Assembly: GCA_016288755.1 (NCBI GenBank)
Contig: JAEELE010000002.1
Coordinates: 1 to 41,846 of the forward strand
Origin: Oscillospiraceae bacterium
GTDB taxonomy: Bacteria; Bacillota; Clostridia; Oscillospirales; Ruminococcaceae
Length of the DNA: 41,846 nucleotides
Direction of reading: 5' to 3'
Positions within the stretch are counted from its first letter, which is position 1, and each line of letters starts with the position of its first letter. Below the pieces are notes generated by a model. That model saw only the letters and a program-made list of their open reading frames with translations. It had not been told where the DNA came from and did not search any database. The position numbers were made by a program, and so were the translations under genes. Below are positions 7,896-15,904 of the stretch, piece by piece.

Positions 7896-8313
7896 ACGCG
7901 GTCGGCGGAAACGACGGCAATGATCTGGACAGCACGGTCTTTCTCAAGGCGCTGAAAAACGGTGTGCTCATCACGCCCGCCGAGCGCATGGCAAACCCGC
8001 AGAATCAGATGCCGTTCACGCAGAATGACACGCTGACGCTCTGCATGTACGGCGGCGGCAAGCCCTGCAAATACTGCGTTTCAATGTATCTTGATCATCA
8101 GCTTGTCCGGGGCGCCTTTGACGGCTGCGATTATATCGACGTCACGCCCTTCGCAGGTACCATGTGCAAAAGGTAGTCGACCTTACAAAGCTTCAAATAG
8201 CAGACGGCGAATATCACCATGTCTATTTTATTGCGATTCCCTTCTATAAGGATCAGAACTATTCGGAACGGTATGCGCTGAAATCTACCAGCGCAGCATT
8301 GATTCGTTCGTAA
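7892..8313 (+). pseudogene. Frameshifted fragment of an unknown conserved protein
   Basis: An open frame from 7892 encodes STVFLKALKNGVLITPAERM, then CMYGGGKPCKYCVSMYLDHQ and GAFDGCDYIDVTPFAG, and then hits a stop near 8176. From about 8158 a different frame continues in the same style (YHVQKVVDLTKLQIADGEYH, VYFIAIPFYKDQNYSERYAL) to a stop at 8311-8313. Removing one shift near 8157 gives one protein of about 140 residues with a CKYC pair. The 5' part is missing. The family is unknown to me. Its last 29 bases overlap, on the other strand, the end of the ABC permease gene. Confidence 0.55.
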
Positions 8314-9313
8314 CAGCACCGAGTATGAAGGTCAACCGCAGTACCATGAACAAAAGGGAAACGATAACATCCCGGGCAGATGCGCCAGACAGCGCAGACA
8401 TTCCCGAAAGCGACCGCCAGAGCAGAAACGGCGCTGTCTGCGGAATCTGCCCCGAAATCGCCGCTCCGATGCCGATGAGCATGACAGCCGCCGTGATCGC
8501 CGGGATTTCTTTTTTCAGTAGTTTAGCACACAGTGCGGTCAGCATTGCCGCAGATACAGCTGCCATAATCTGCATGAATGAAGCGAGCAGAATTGCCTGT
8601 CCGACCGTGATCTGCAACGCACAGCCGAAGAAACCGGTCAGGCTCTGCACCGGGATATCCCATTTCCCGAGCTGCCAACGTACCCCGAATATGCCCCATT
8701 GCAGCGCAAGACACAGCGCAGTCACCACGGCGCTCAACACAGCGGCGGTCAGCAGCTTTGCCGCCTGAATGCGCCGTTTTCCCGCTTTCGTCGGGAATAA
8801 GATCTGCTCCATGCCGCAGCCTCTGTCGCCGAGCAGAATCAGCACGGTCAGCACGGCAATGCAAAGCAGCGAGCTCCAGTTCACCGAAAAGCGCGCGATC
8901 AGGTCGCAGAGCTCGAGATCGTAGCACATGTCACCGCCTGTGTGTTCGAGTGTGCTGTAATGCGCTGAGATTTCCTGCAAAACCGCAATCTTACTCTGTG
9001 CGAGCGAGATGTTTGCGCTGAATTCGGCGTATTCGTCCGCAGTCAGGCTGTCGGGCAGGGGTGTGTTCGCATTGTTGATCTGTTCTGCAAGCTCTTCGGC
9101 AATTTCCGCCGCTGTCTCCGCGCGATAGGGTCCCGCAAAGCGCTCCGCATAGATGCGGTAGGCGTTCGTGTCGAATGTGTAATTATATGCGTGAAACCGC
9201 GCCGTCAGACAAATCAATATCTGCACGCAAACTGCCGCCGCAATGAGCCAAATCCCGCGCTGTGCGAACAGCAGCTTTCTGCATTCATACCGTGTGCAGA
9301 CCGCCCGCTTCAT
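8285..9313 (-). CDS. ABC-2-type transporter permease (last gene of five)
   Basis: A 342-residue membrane protein. It has one N-terminal helix (about residues 19-36), a long extracytoplasmic loop rich in Glu and Ala (about 40-140), then five further hydrophobic segments. This is the usual layout of ABC-2 permeases for drug, peptide or lantibiotic export. Its ATG overlaps the ATPase stop (ATGA at 9310-9313). The last residues (TNESMLRW) are encoded by DNA that is also the antisense 3' end of the decayed gene at 7892-8313, so the natural C-terminus may have been replaced. No terminator follows. Confidence 0.8.
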   Translation of the reverse strand: MKRAVCTRYECRKLLFAQRGIWLIAAAVCVQILICLTARFHAYNYTFDTNAYRIYAERFAGPYRAETAAEIAEELAEQINNANTPLPDSLTADEYAEFSANISLAQSKIAVLQEISAHYSTLEHTGGDMCYDLELCDLIARFSVNWSSLLCIAVLTVLILLGDRGCGMEQILFPTKAGKRRIQAAKLLTAAVLSAVVTALCLALQWGIFGVRWQLGKWDIPVQSLTGFFGCALQITVGQAILLASFMQIMAAVSAAMLTALCAKLLKKEIPAITAAVMLIGIGAAISGQIPQTAPFLLWRSLSGMSALSGASARDVIVSLLFMVLRLTFILGAVTNESMLRW

Positions 9314-10176
9314 GACGCATCATCCCCGAAATAATAAAGATAGACGTCCTCAAGAATCGGTACGCACGCGCGGGCGTTTTCCTGCGGGCAATCGTCCTGC
9401 ACAATACGAACGACCGGCTGCATATCCCGGCTGATCAGGCTTGCACGCGGAAATTTGTCGAGCAGATTTTCCGCTTCCTCCGGCTCCGCGGCAATCTCCC
9501 AAACCTTGCCCTGCATATCGCCGACCAGCGCGGCAATGCTGTCGGAACGCAGCAGCTTTCCGCGTTTCAGCAAAATGACCTCGCGCGCGATTGTTTCGAT
9601 ATCCGAGACAATATGCGTGCAGAAAATCACAGTCATATTCTGCGCCAACCGGCTGATGAGATTGCGGAATCGGATGCGCTCTTTGGGGTCAAGTCCGGCG
9701 GTCGGCTCGTCGAGCAGCAGCACGCGCGGGCTGCCGATCAGCGCCTGTGCAAGCCCTAACCGCTGCTTCATACCGCCCGAAAACGTGCCGATCTTCTGCT
9801 TTGCCGATTCGGAAAGATGCACCGCCTCGAGCAATTCCAGACCGCGCGATTTTGCATCGTTTTTGGATAAACCTTTCAATTCGCCCATATACTGCATCAA
9901 TTCGACCGTCGTGAAGCGCTTGTAAAATCCCGGGTACTGCGGCATAAAACCGAGCATGCCGCGGAAATCCGCGCCCATATCGCGGGTGCTTTTGCCGTCC
10001 CAGAGAATTGCTCCGTCAGTCGGCTCGATCAATCCCGCGATCAGATTCATCAATGTGCTCTTGCCCGCGCCGTTTGGTCCCAGCAGCGCGTAAATACCGA
10101 TGCCGAGCTCTGCGGAAAAATCGGAAAGCGCCGCAAAATCGCCGTATTGTTTTGTCAGATGTTCAAATTTCAGCAT
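9310..10176 (-). CDS. ABC transporter ATP-binding protein
   Basis: A 288-residue ATPase that energises the two neighbouring permeases. Visible motifs are Walker A GPNGAGKS (33-40), Q-loop Gln80, signature FSGGMKQ (132-138), Walker B LLLDEP (153-158) and switch His188. About 70 C-terminal residues form an accessory domain common in ABC-2 exporters. The Met at 10176 is chosen because GGAGG lies 6 bases before it. The gene overlaps the upstream permease by 14 bases and the downstream one by 4, so all are translationally coupled. The substrate cannot be told from the sequence. Confidence 0.93.
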   Translation of the reverse strand: MLKFEHLTKQYGDFAALSDFSAELGIGIYALLGPNGAGKSTLMNLIAGLIEPTDGAILWDGKSTRDMGADFRGMLGFMPQYPGFYKRFTTVELMQYMGELKGLSKNDAKSRGLELLEAVHLSESAKQKIGTFSGGMKQRLGLAQALIGSPRVLLLDEPTAGLDPKERIRFRNLISRLAQNMTVIFCTHIVSDIETIAREVILLKRGKLLRSDSIAALVGDMQGKVWEIAAEPEEAENLLDKFPRASLISRDMQPVVRIVQDDCPQENARACVPILEDVYLYYFGDDAS

Positions 10177-11272
10177 GGCGCACCTCCGCATAGAAAATCC
10201 GCCCGATTAGCGTTAGGACCGCGATGAATAACACCGTAAATATCAGCGTCAGTACGATCTGCCAGACTGGATATCCGCAGACATTGACCGTTTCATAGCC
10301 GCGCAGATACTGTTCAATCTGCATGATGCAGAGCAGCCCGCCGCGGTGCATGATATCTCCCGCCGCAGATGTCTGCGCAGTCAGACCGGGCAGAAGCAGT
10401 ACAGCACAAATTGCAGCCGATGCGGCGAAGATCATGAGTGTTCGCCTGCAAAACGCCGATATCACGGCGATCATCGCGACTGCGAGCACGCCACCGAGTG
10501 CAAAAACGAACCCGCGCAGCAGCACATATTCAGCAAGACTGAGCGCGAAGGGGCAGAGCGCAAATTCCGGGAAGGTCTGCAGCGGTGCACCGAGCAGCGA
10601 GAACGACAGACCGCGCCTTACCCATAGAAAGAAAAACAGCAGCCCCTGAAACAGCATTCCGAGCACCGCCGCAAACAGCATACCTGCACAGACCTTCTGT
10701 CGGAACAGCGCCGCCTTTCCCTTTTTTGCAGCATAGAGCACCTGAAACATGCCGCTTTCGTGCTCCTGCGAAAAGAGCGCACAGCAGAGCGCGAGCACCA
10801 GCAGCAAATAGAGATACTGATACACCGAATCCCCGAGCTGCATCAGCCCGAGTCCTGCGGCATTGCGATCGCACAGCGGATATGCATAGGCGCGGTTATA
10901 CGCACGCACCGCTTTTTCAAGCTCACGCCGCCGATACGCGGTCGGGGCGCTTTCTGCATCGGTTTTCCATTTCCGGATCTGTCCGGCGATCTGCTCGTCG
11001 CGCGCACGAAACTGCTCCACACTGTTCAGGAGCGTGTTCATGATATTGTATCTCTCGATATCTGCGGCGGTTTCCATTTCCTGTTTCAGCATTTGGGCTG
11101 CCTCGGTATCGGGCATGCCGGCATATTGCGCCGTGATTTCACGGGACAGCCTTGCGCGCGCCTTGTCCGTATTGCTGCCGCGCATGCCGAGCGCCACAAG
11201 CGCGATCACACTGAGCACCAGCAGCACAAGCGTTTCCGTGCGGCAGATCAGCTTTTTCAGTTCGTATTTCAT
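10163..11272 (-). CDS. ABC-2-type transporter permease (third gene of five)
   Basis: A 369-residue membrane protein with the same plan as the other permease: one N-terminal helix (about residues 14-30), a charged extracytoplasmic domain of about 110 residues (DKARARLSREITAQYAG onward), and about five helices in the C-terminal half. The N-terminus MKYELKKLICR is typical of permeases in which a short amphipathic helix contacts the ATPase. It overlaps the upstream gene by ATGA (11269-11272) and the ATPase by 14 bases. With the other permease it would form a heterodimeric exporter. Confidence 0.82.
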   Translation of the reverse strand: MKYELKKLICRTETLVLLVLSVIALVALGMRGSNTDKARARLSREITAQYAGMPDTEAAQMLKQEMETAADIERYNIMNTLLNSVEQFRARDEQIAGQIRKWKTDAESAPTAYRRRELEKAVRAYNRAYAYPLCDRNAAGLGLMQLGDSVYQYLYLLLVLALCCALFSQEHESGMFQVLYAAKKGKAALFRQKVCAGMLFAAVLGMLFQGLLFFFLWVRRGLSFSLLGAPLQTFPEFALCPFALSLAEYVLLRGFVFALGGVLAVAMIAVISAFCRRTLMIFAASAAICAVLLLPGLTAQTSAAGDIMHRGGLLCIMQIEQYLRGYETVNVCGYPVWQIVLTLIFTVLFIAVLTLIGRIFYAEVRHAEI

Positions 11273-12321
11273 GATTCCACCGCCGTCAGCCTGATACGCG
11301 CCGCATTGTTTTCGGAAGATGAGATCACCAGCCGCTCCTGATATGCACCGACCGGCAGCTCCTCCAGTGCGGGCAGGGATTCGGTCTCACCGGTTTCCGG
11401 ATTCATGCGGCAAATGACACCGTCACGGTAAAAATACAGCTTTCCGCCCACCAGTGCCGATTCGGTATGCGGGTCGGTTTCCGCAACCAGTGTGATGCAT
11501 TCGGTTTCCGGTTCATACCGCACGATCTGTGCCTCCGTCTGACAGTAGACCGCATCGGCATCGGCAAACACACCGACACAGATCGGCAATTCAGTTTCTG
11601 CGCAGCTGCGGACCGCACCGGTTTGCAGATCGCATTCGCGCAGTCTGCCGTTTGCAGTCCAATACAGCGCACGGTCTGTCCATGTATAGCGGTAATATGC
11701 CGGCTCGACCGGAAATGTGAAGCGCAAATTCATATCAAAATCGAACAGCCAGCCCTTGTCACAGCAATGCACAAACCATGTGTCTGCATCGAGCTGTGCT
11801 GCCGCATAGATGCCGCTCTGCGTTTTATATTCGATGCCGAGCGCGTCGGTCTGCACGATATAGGCGGGAAAATCGTACAGCGCACTGTCACGGCCTCCGG
11901 CGGGCTCCCAGCGCCGCAGCGTGATGGTATCCTCTTTCAGCACCGCGTACAGAATCGCGCCATCCGCGGCAAACCAGCTCATGCCGCCCATGTCCGTATC
12001 GCCGAGAAAACGGTGCAGCCGGTACAGCGAACAGCGGCGGCTCCGGTGATCACAGAGAATCCTGCTGCAAACCGGCGCTGCATTGCCGCTCTGCGGGTCA
12101 AAGCGGTACATGACCTCGCCCGAATCGTCGACCGCGGAAAAAAGAATGCCCATATCGTCGCAAAGCAGCGGATTTTGACAGGCCATGCGTGCCGTGAGCC
12201 GATGCACCTTGCCGATGCCGCTTTGCGTTTCGTCTGCGAGCCGACCCATTGCCGCCAAACCGCTGACGGTCATCACACAGAGAGCAGCCGCGCCGCTGAC
12301 AAGCAGACCCGCGCACTTCAC
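11269..12321 (-). CDS. Membrane-anchored propeller-like protein, DUF5050-like
   Basis: A 350-residue protein with an N-terminal signal anchor (CAGLLVSGAAALCVMTVSG) and an extracytoplasmic domain made of repeated short strands around Trp/Tyr (MSWFAADGAILYAV, YWTANGRLRECD, LYFYRDGVICRMNPETG), suggesting a beta-propeller. The motif CSRILCDHRSRRCSLY resembles the Cys-x-x-Cys-x-His-x4-Cys element of DUF5050-type surface proteins. The start is a GTG at 12321: AGGAGA lies 6 bases upstream and the GTG overlaps the upstream stop as GTGA, matching the other junctions of the operon. An ATG at 12363 would need a 46-base overlap and has no ribosome site. It is probably an accessory or sensor subunit of the exporter. 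Confidence 0.7.
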   Translation of the reverse strand: MKCAGLLVSGAAALCVMTVSGLAAMGRLADETQSGIGKVHRLTARMACQNPLLCDDMGILFSAVDDSGEVMYRFDPQSGNAAPVCSRILCDHRSRRCSLYRLHRFLGDTDMGGMSWFAADGAILYAVLKEDTITLRRWEPAGGRDSALYDFPAYIVQTDALGIEYKTQSGIYAAAQLDADTWFVHCCDKGWLFDFDMNLRFTFPVEPAYYRYTWTDRALYWTANGRLRECDLQTGAVRSCAETELPICVGVFADADAVYCQTEAQIVRYEPETECITLVAETDPHTESALVGGKLYFYRDGVICRMNPETGETESLPALEELPVGAYQERLVISSSENNAARIRLTAVES

Positions 12322-13385
12322 GGCTTTTCTCCTGCAAAGCAGAGCGATGAAAAACTGATGCACTGCGGCTGCTCCGCCGCATTCAGCTCAAAAAACGCAC
12401 AGGCAAATGCGGTATACCGCCCGCTGTCACACGATGCAGAAAACGGAAGATTCATCACAATATCGGTCTCCTTCATGGAGAGAGAAAGAAGCTGCTTGCC
12501 GTTCCATCCGGGAATTACGGCGCCGTCCTGCATGATGACGCAAAAGCCCGTTTTCTTTTTTGATTCCTCCGGGCTGTCATTGGCAAGCGGAAACCGAAGC
12601 GGCGTTTCCGCGGAGATATATGCAGCACCGTTTACGGGATCGGTCGGGACGTCGCTTTCCGTCACGGAAAGCGTGATCTGCTTCAGATTCTGAATCTCTG
12701 CGGCAGTTTTTCCGGCGCTGCTCACTGTCTCAACTCCCTTTAACGCGGAAGTCTGCGTCTGTTCAGCTGTTTTTCCGCCGAATGCTGCATCTGATGCAAA
12801 CGGCACTTCGTATTCTGCGGCACTGCAAAGCCCCATCTGAGGAAACCAGACAAGCAGGCAAACCGTGAGCTTGTTGCCGCCCTTCTGCATCGGCACATCT
12901 TCGAGAATTAACGTGTCGGTGCTTTCCGAATTGACCGGCCGTACCAGCAGCAGGCAACCCTGCTCGCTTTGCACATTCCCCGCCGTGAAATCACAGAGCT
13001 GCCCGTTGATTGCCGCAAACACTGCAATCCTGGCATCTGCCGGCTCGACCGCAGGGTCGGTGTTCGGCGCATACACGAGCTGCACATTCAGTTTGCCTGA
13101 TTCTGCGCGGCAATTCGTATCAGTAATGAATTCTCCGTCACTGTTTTTCAGATTCATGCTGACGCCGTGCGAGCGCATCAGTTCAAAACGGTTCGACCAG
13201 TCCGCCGCCAGTGAAAGCAGTTTCGGTGCGGATGCTGTTGTCTCCTGCTGTGCCGCAGTTGTCGCTTCTGCGGTCGTTTCCGTTGCCGCTTGTACCGTCG
13301 TTGTTTCCGGCACAAGCTCCGGCGTGGACTGCTGGCAGCCGCAGAGCAGCGCGCAGGCGCAAAATATGGCAGTCATTCGTTTCAT
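12318..13385 (-). CDS. Lipoprotein, first gene of the ABC operon
   Basis: A 355-residue lipoprotein with signal peptide and lipobox LLCGC (lipidated Cys17), a Thr/Ala-rich linker (about residues 24-52) that would span the cell wall, and a domain of about 300 residues with no family I recognise (LNVQLVYAPNTDP, DTLILEDVPMQKGG, CVIMQDGAVIPGWNGKQ). Strong ribosome site AGGAGG 8 bases before ATG. It leads an operon of five genes with overlapping junctions. As an extracytoplasmic lipoprotein beside an ABC-2 exporter it could bind substrate or give immunity, as in lantibiotic systems, but no similarity to those lipoproteins was recognised. No clear promoter was seen in 13386-13517. Confidence 0.8.
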   Translation of the reverse strand: MKRMTAIFCACALLCGCQQSTPELVPETTTVQAATETTAEATTAAQQETTASAPKLLSLAADWSNRFELMRSHGVSMNLKNSDGEFITDTNCRAESGKLNVQLVYAPNTDPAVEPADARIAVFAAINGQLCDFTAGNVQSEQGCLLLVRPVNSESTDTLILEDVPMQKGGNKLTVCLLVWFPQMGLCSAAEYEVPFASDAAFGGKTAEQTQTSALKGVETVSSAGKTAAEIQNLKQITLSVTESDVPTDPVNGAAYISAETPLRFPLANDSPEESKKKTGFCVIMQDGAVIPGWNGKQLLSLSMKETDIVMNLPFSASCDSGRYTAFACAFFELNAAEQPQCISFSSLCFAGEKP

Positions 13386-13517
13386 GATTTTTCCTCCTGT
13401 TCCCTGTCAAGATGATACAGCACAGACTGACTTTCAGCGAAGAAATATGATTCTGCACCGTTCATAAGGATGAGATTACTTTCACCAATCTATATGACAA
13501 CATTGTGTGGCGTTTTG

Positions 13518-13766
13518 TTACATATCATAAGAAAAACGCACACTCTGCTGTAGGTGGTCAGGATCGGGTTCTTCAGAAGAAACACTTAGAAAATAGCCAT
13601 CCCGATCCAGAAATCGTTCATAAGGTCGCTGGAGCGATGCGCTTTGATTATAGTTTGCTAATAGCGCATTTGCGCCAATGAGAATACACAGGTACTCCAG
13701 TGTGATCAATAAAAAAACGAGCAGATGCCGTGAAATCGAACAGCAGCTGAGATACAGCCATTTCAT
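13518..13766 (-). CDS. Short membrane protein, possible truncated FtsX/MacB-type permease
   Basis: An 82-residue protein with one hydrophobic helix (about residues 12-34, SRHLLVFLLITLEYLCILIG). The N-terminal pattern, a basic short segment, a long helix and then LLANYNQSASLQRPYERF, resembles the first part of FtsX/MacB-like ABC permeases, which are normally several hundred residues long. No continuation was seen in other frames, so it is either a truncated remnant or a stand-alone small membrane protein. GGGGTGAGG precedes the ATG. It lies 130 bases before the ABC operon and could be its first gene. Confidence 0.5.
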   Translation of the reverse strand: MKWLYLSCCSISRHLLVFLLITLEYLCILIGANALLANYNQSASLQRPYERFLDRDGYFLSVSSEEPDPDHLQQSVRFSYDM

Positions 13767-13821
13767 TCAGCCTCACCCCCGTTTCCTTTCCGCTGCCGGG
13801 AGATTCCCGAAACCCTTTTGC

Positions 13822-13863
13822 AAAAGAATCGCCGCCCCTGCCGGATGGAAAAGCAGGGGCGGC
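13822..13863 (-). terminator. Intrinsic terminator of the dockerin group
   Basis: GCCGCCCCTGC (13831-13841) pairs with GCAGGGGCGGC (13853-13863). On the minus strand it is followed by GATTCTTTTG. It ends transcription from 13922 before the next minus-strand gene. Confidence 0.8.
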
Positions 13864-13921
13864 TTGTGTGGAGGAAATGCTGCAACAGAGATTGGCTAGG
13901 CTTTCATACAGGGTAAAATTC

Positions 13922-14845
13922 TTATGTCACAATCGTGATATTATATGTGACGGTAATATAAAGCTGAGTGCCAATCGGTCCGTTATAGTTGATCTCAAGG
14001 AGTATATAGTTGTAGTAAGTCAGTATCAGATTTGCATCCGTCTGGTTGATGACATTGTCGGAATTTACGTCTGCGACCTCAAAAATGACCTGATTGTGAT
14101 AATACATGCCTGCCATTCCGACAAACTGATTCGCGAGTGTAGCTCTTGTGATATTACCGTTTGATATTGCGCTCATCAGATAATTGGAATCGTTTGTATT
14201 CACCACGCCGTCACCGTTCAGATCGCCCAGAATGTAGGGAATGTATTCGCATTGTGTCTGCGTTTCGATTTCATAGTCAATATCTACATTCTGTGCTGTG
14301 CAGAACTGAGTTACTTTTATTCCGGAGACAGGGTGTGTCAGATCTGTGGCATTTGTCTTTGCCCGAAGGAAGAAAGTTGTATAAATGCCGTCATCGGTTT
14401 CATTACCAAACGAATTGGTTGTTATACCGATTATACCATTTGATGCGTTATAAAGTTTACTGACAGTCATTTGAATGTAGTCCGATGCTTCCCCCGCTAG
14501 AATCGCCCCACCTAATCCTTGATTGTCATGATATGAAGCAAGTGCATAAAAATTTGCTGTATCAATGTAAATACCAACACCAGAACCCGCATATCCAGTG
14601 TTGTGAGTCAGATAGACATCAACCATTATATCGCCTGCCTGAACAGCATCATGCCCAACATGGTTATCAAGATCAGGGTATTCGGCTGTCAGCTTACTAT
14701 TCCAAGTGTCGACTTCTGATGCCAAAATAACGCGCGATGCCACAGAAAACTCAGTATCTACCGCTTTAGCTGACAGTGTTCTGAGACAACAGAACAAAAT
14801 CAGGCTGGCGATTGATACAACAATCGAAAGTAGTATTTTCTTCAT
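13922..14845 (-). CDS. Secreted protein with cohesin-like and dockerin domains
   Basis: A 307-residue exported protein: signal peptide 1-28, a beta-rich domain at about 68-185, and a dockerin at about 207-283. The beta domain starts AGDIMVDVYLTHNTGYAGSG, the strand pattern with which cohesins begin. The dockerin has two EF-hand-like calcium loops, GDLNGDGVVNTNDSNYLMS and VADVNSDNVINQTDANLILT, each D-x-N-x-D-x-x-x-N-x-x-D with the following helix. A cohesin-like and a dockerin domain in one chain would make it an adaptor in a cellulosome-like complex; the cohesin reading is inference. GAGGAGG precedes the ATG. It is third in the dockerin gene row, 42 bases after the previous gene, and is followed by a terminator. 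A short tail rich in Thr/Ile follows the dockerin. Confidence 0.8.
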   Translation of the reverse strand: MKKILLSIVVSIASLILFCCLRTLSAKAVDTEFSVASRVILASEVDTWNSKLTAEYPDLDNHVGHDAVQAGDIMVDVYLTHNTGYAGSGVGIYIDTANFYALASYHDNQGLGGAILAGEASDYIQMTVSKLYNASNGIIGITTNSFGNETDDGIYTTFFLRAKTNATDLTHPVSGIKVTQFCTAQNVDIDYEIETQTQCEYIPYILGDLNGDGVVNTNDSNYLMSAISNGNITRATLANQFVGMAGMYYHNQVIFEVADVNSDNVINQTDANLILTYYNYILLEINYNGPIGTQLYITVTYNITIVT

Positions 14846-14887
14846 GATAATTCCTCCTCATGCGATGATGATGTATGTATTTGTTCG

Positions 14888-15325
14888 TCAGGGTTCGAGA
14901 ACTCCCTTGAAACCGGAGGTCTCTGTGTAGAGATTTACAAATTCATCCATACCGATTCCGACGGTGCCGTCTATTTCGAGAAGCTGACAGTTCCAATAAT
15001 AAATGACGACGATCGCATCCTTAGAATCAATGCGGTTGCGCTCATCCTTCCAGACGTCAGCAAAAGAAAGCTGATCTTCATTTAGCCTGTGCCCTAATTC
15101 CAGAAGCTCATACATGCAGAAATCTTCGATAATCAGGTTAGCGTCCTTACTGTCGATCACTCCGTCGAGAGTCACGTCGCCGGTATCGTACAGAGACAGA
15201 TCGGAGCCCAAAGCATACACCGGCTCATTGTAGTCACTCGTGTTGATAACCTCTGCAAACGAGCTCACGCTCATTGCAGAGACGGTCATCGCTGCGGCAA
15301 GCAGCACAGAAATCAGCTTTTTCAT
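14888..15325 (-). CDS. Dockerin-only secreted protein 2
   Basis: A 145-residue exported protein that is little more than a signal peptide (1-24, MKKLISVLLAAAMTVSAM) and a dockerin-like pair of calcium loops: GDVTLDGVIDSKDANLIIED (49-68) and the degenerate FADVWKDERNRIDSKDAIVV (88-107). A conserved linker LGHRLNEDQLSF lies between the loops. It is a paralogue of the next gene upstream (15342-15806), sharing the signal peptide and PVYALGxDLSLYxxGDVxLDG. No catalytic or binding module is attached, unlike usual dockerin proteins. The Met at 15325 follows AGAGGG. It lies 16 bases after its paralogue, so the two are cotranscribed. Confidence 0.82.
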   Translation of the reverse strand: MKKLISVLLAAAMTVSAMSVSSFAEVINTSDYNEPVYALGSDLSLYDTGDVTLDGVIDSKDANLIIEDFCMYELLELGHRLNEDQLSFADVWKDERNRIDSKDAIVVIYYWNCQLLEIDGTVGIGMDEFVNLYTETSGFKGVLEP

Positions 15326-15341
15326 ATTACAGACCCTCTTT

Positions 15342-15806
15342 TCATATTGATTCTCTATAAGCCGTATCTCCGGCGTTCCATGCTGCAAAGAACTCCTCTG
15401 CATTCATCTCACCGCCGATGAGCTTATAGTTTGCATACCTCAGAACGGCATTGGCATCACAAACGTCAATTTCAACATAGAGTGATGGGTGTATCGTCGT
15501 ATCGACATTTGCAAACGAGCGCTGAACATCATTCAGCGTATGCCCCATTTTTATGAGAGAATAGCCGTTGAATTCATAAGCGATCAGTGTTGCATCTTTT
15601 GCATCCACTTTTCCGTCCAGATTCACGTCGCCGGGTTCGTAGAGAGACAAGTCCTCACCTAAAGCGTATACCGGCAGTGCATTGATGCTGTTCAAAAGCT
15701 CCTCCGGGAGCATCACGTCACGTTCGTCACCCTCCGCAAACGCGCTCACGCTCATTGCAGAGACGGTCATCGCTGCGGCAAGCAGCACAGAAATCAGCCT
15801 TTTCAT
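15342..15806 (-). CDS. Dockerin-only secreted protein 1
   Basis: A 154-residue exported protein: signal peptide 1-25, then calcium loop GDVNLDGKVDAKDATLIAYE (59-78), linker MGHTLNDVQRSF, and a second degenerate loop around VEIDVCDANAVLRYANY (111-127). A short acidic tail (MNAEEFFAAWNAGD) follows. The signal peptide differs from its neighbour's by three residues in 25, showing recent tandem duplication, while the mature parts have diverged. RBS AAAGGAG 8 bases before the ATG. First gene of the dockerin row, with a 195-base GC-rich leader upstream. It is probably a small partner that docks on a cohesin; no enzyme activity is visible. Confidence 0.82.
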   Translation of the reverse strand: MKRLISVLLAAAMTVSAMSVSAFAEGDERDVMLPEELLNSINALPVYALGEDLSLYEPGDVNLDGKVDAKDATLIAYEFNGYSLIKMGHTLNDVQRSFANVDTTIHPSLYVEIDVCDANAVLRYANYKLIGGEMNAEEFFAAWNAGDTAYRESI

Positions 15807-15847
15807 AGTAAATTCTCCTTTCAGAATCGTCGGGCGGAATCGGACAT

Positions 15848-15904
15848 CTGCCGCTCCCGCGCAGCGGGCAGCCCCACGGCGCAAAGGGGGGCAGAAAGCG
15901 GCAG
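15848..15904 (-). other. Possible three-way-junction RNA in the leader of the dockerin genes
   Basis: An outer stem CTGCCGCT / AGCGGCAG (15848-15855 and 15897-15904) encloses CCCGC-gca-GCGGG (15856-15868) and GCCCC / GGGGC (15871-15875 and 15888-15892). The fold is the same on both strands, so direction is inferred from the minus-strand genes around it. The region is GC-rich, which raises the chance of coincidence. Confidence 0.35.

Noticed and set aside
5414..8320. Attachment-site direct repeats bounding the integrase island
   Set aside because: I compared both ends by eye and found no convincing matching repeat, and no tRNA gene is nearby; a computed repeat search would be needed.
12322..12363. 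N-terminal extension of the propeller-like protein from an ATG at 12363
   Set aside because: It would overlap the lipoprotein gene by 46 bases and lacks a ribosome site; the GTG at 12321 has one.
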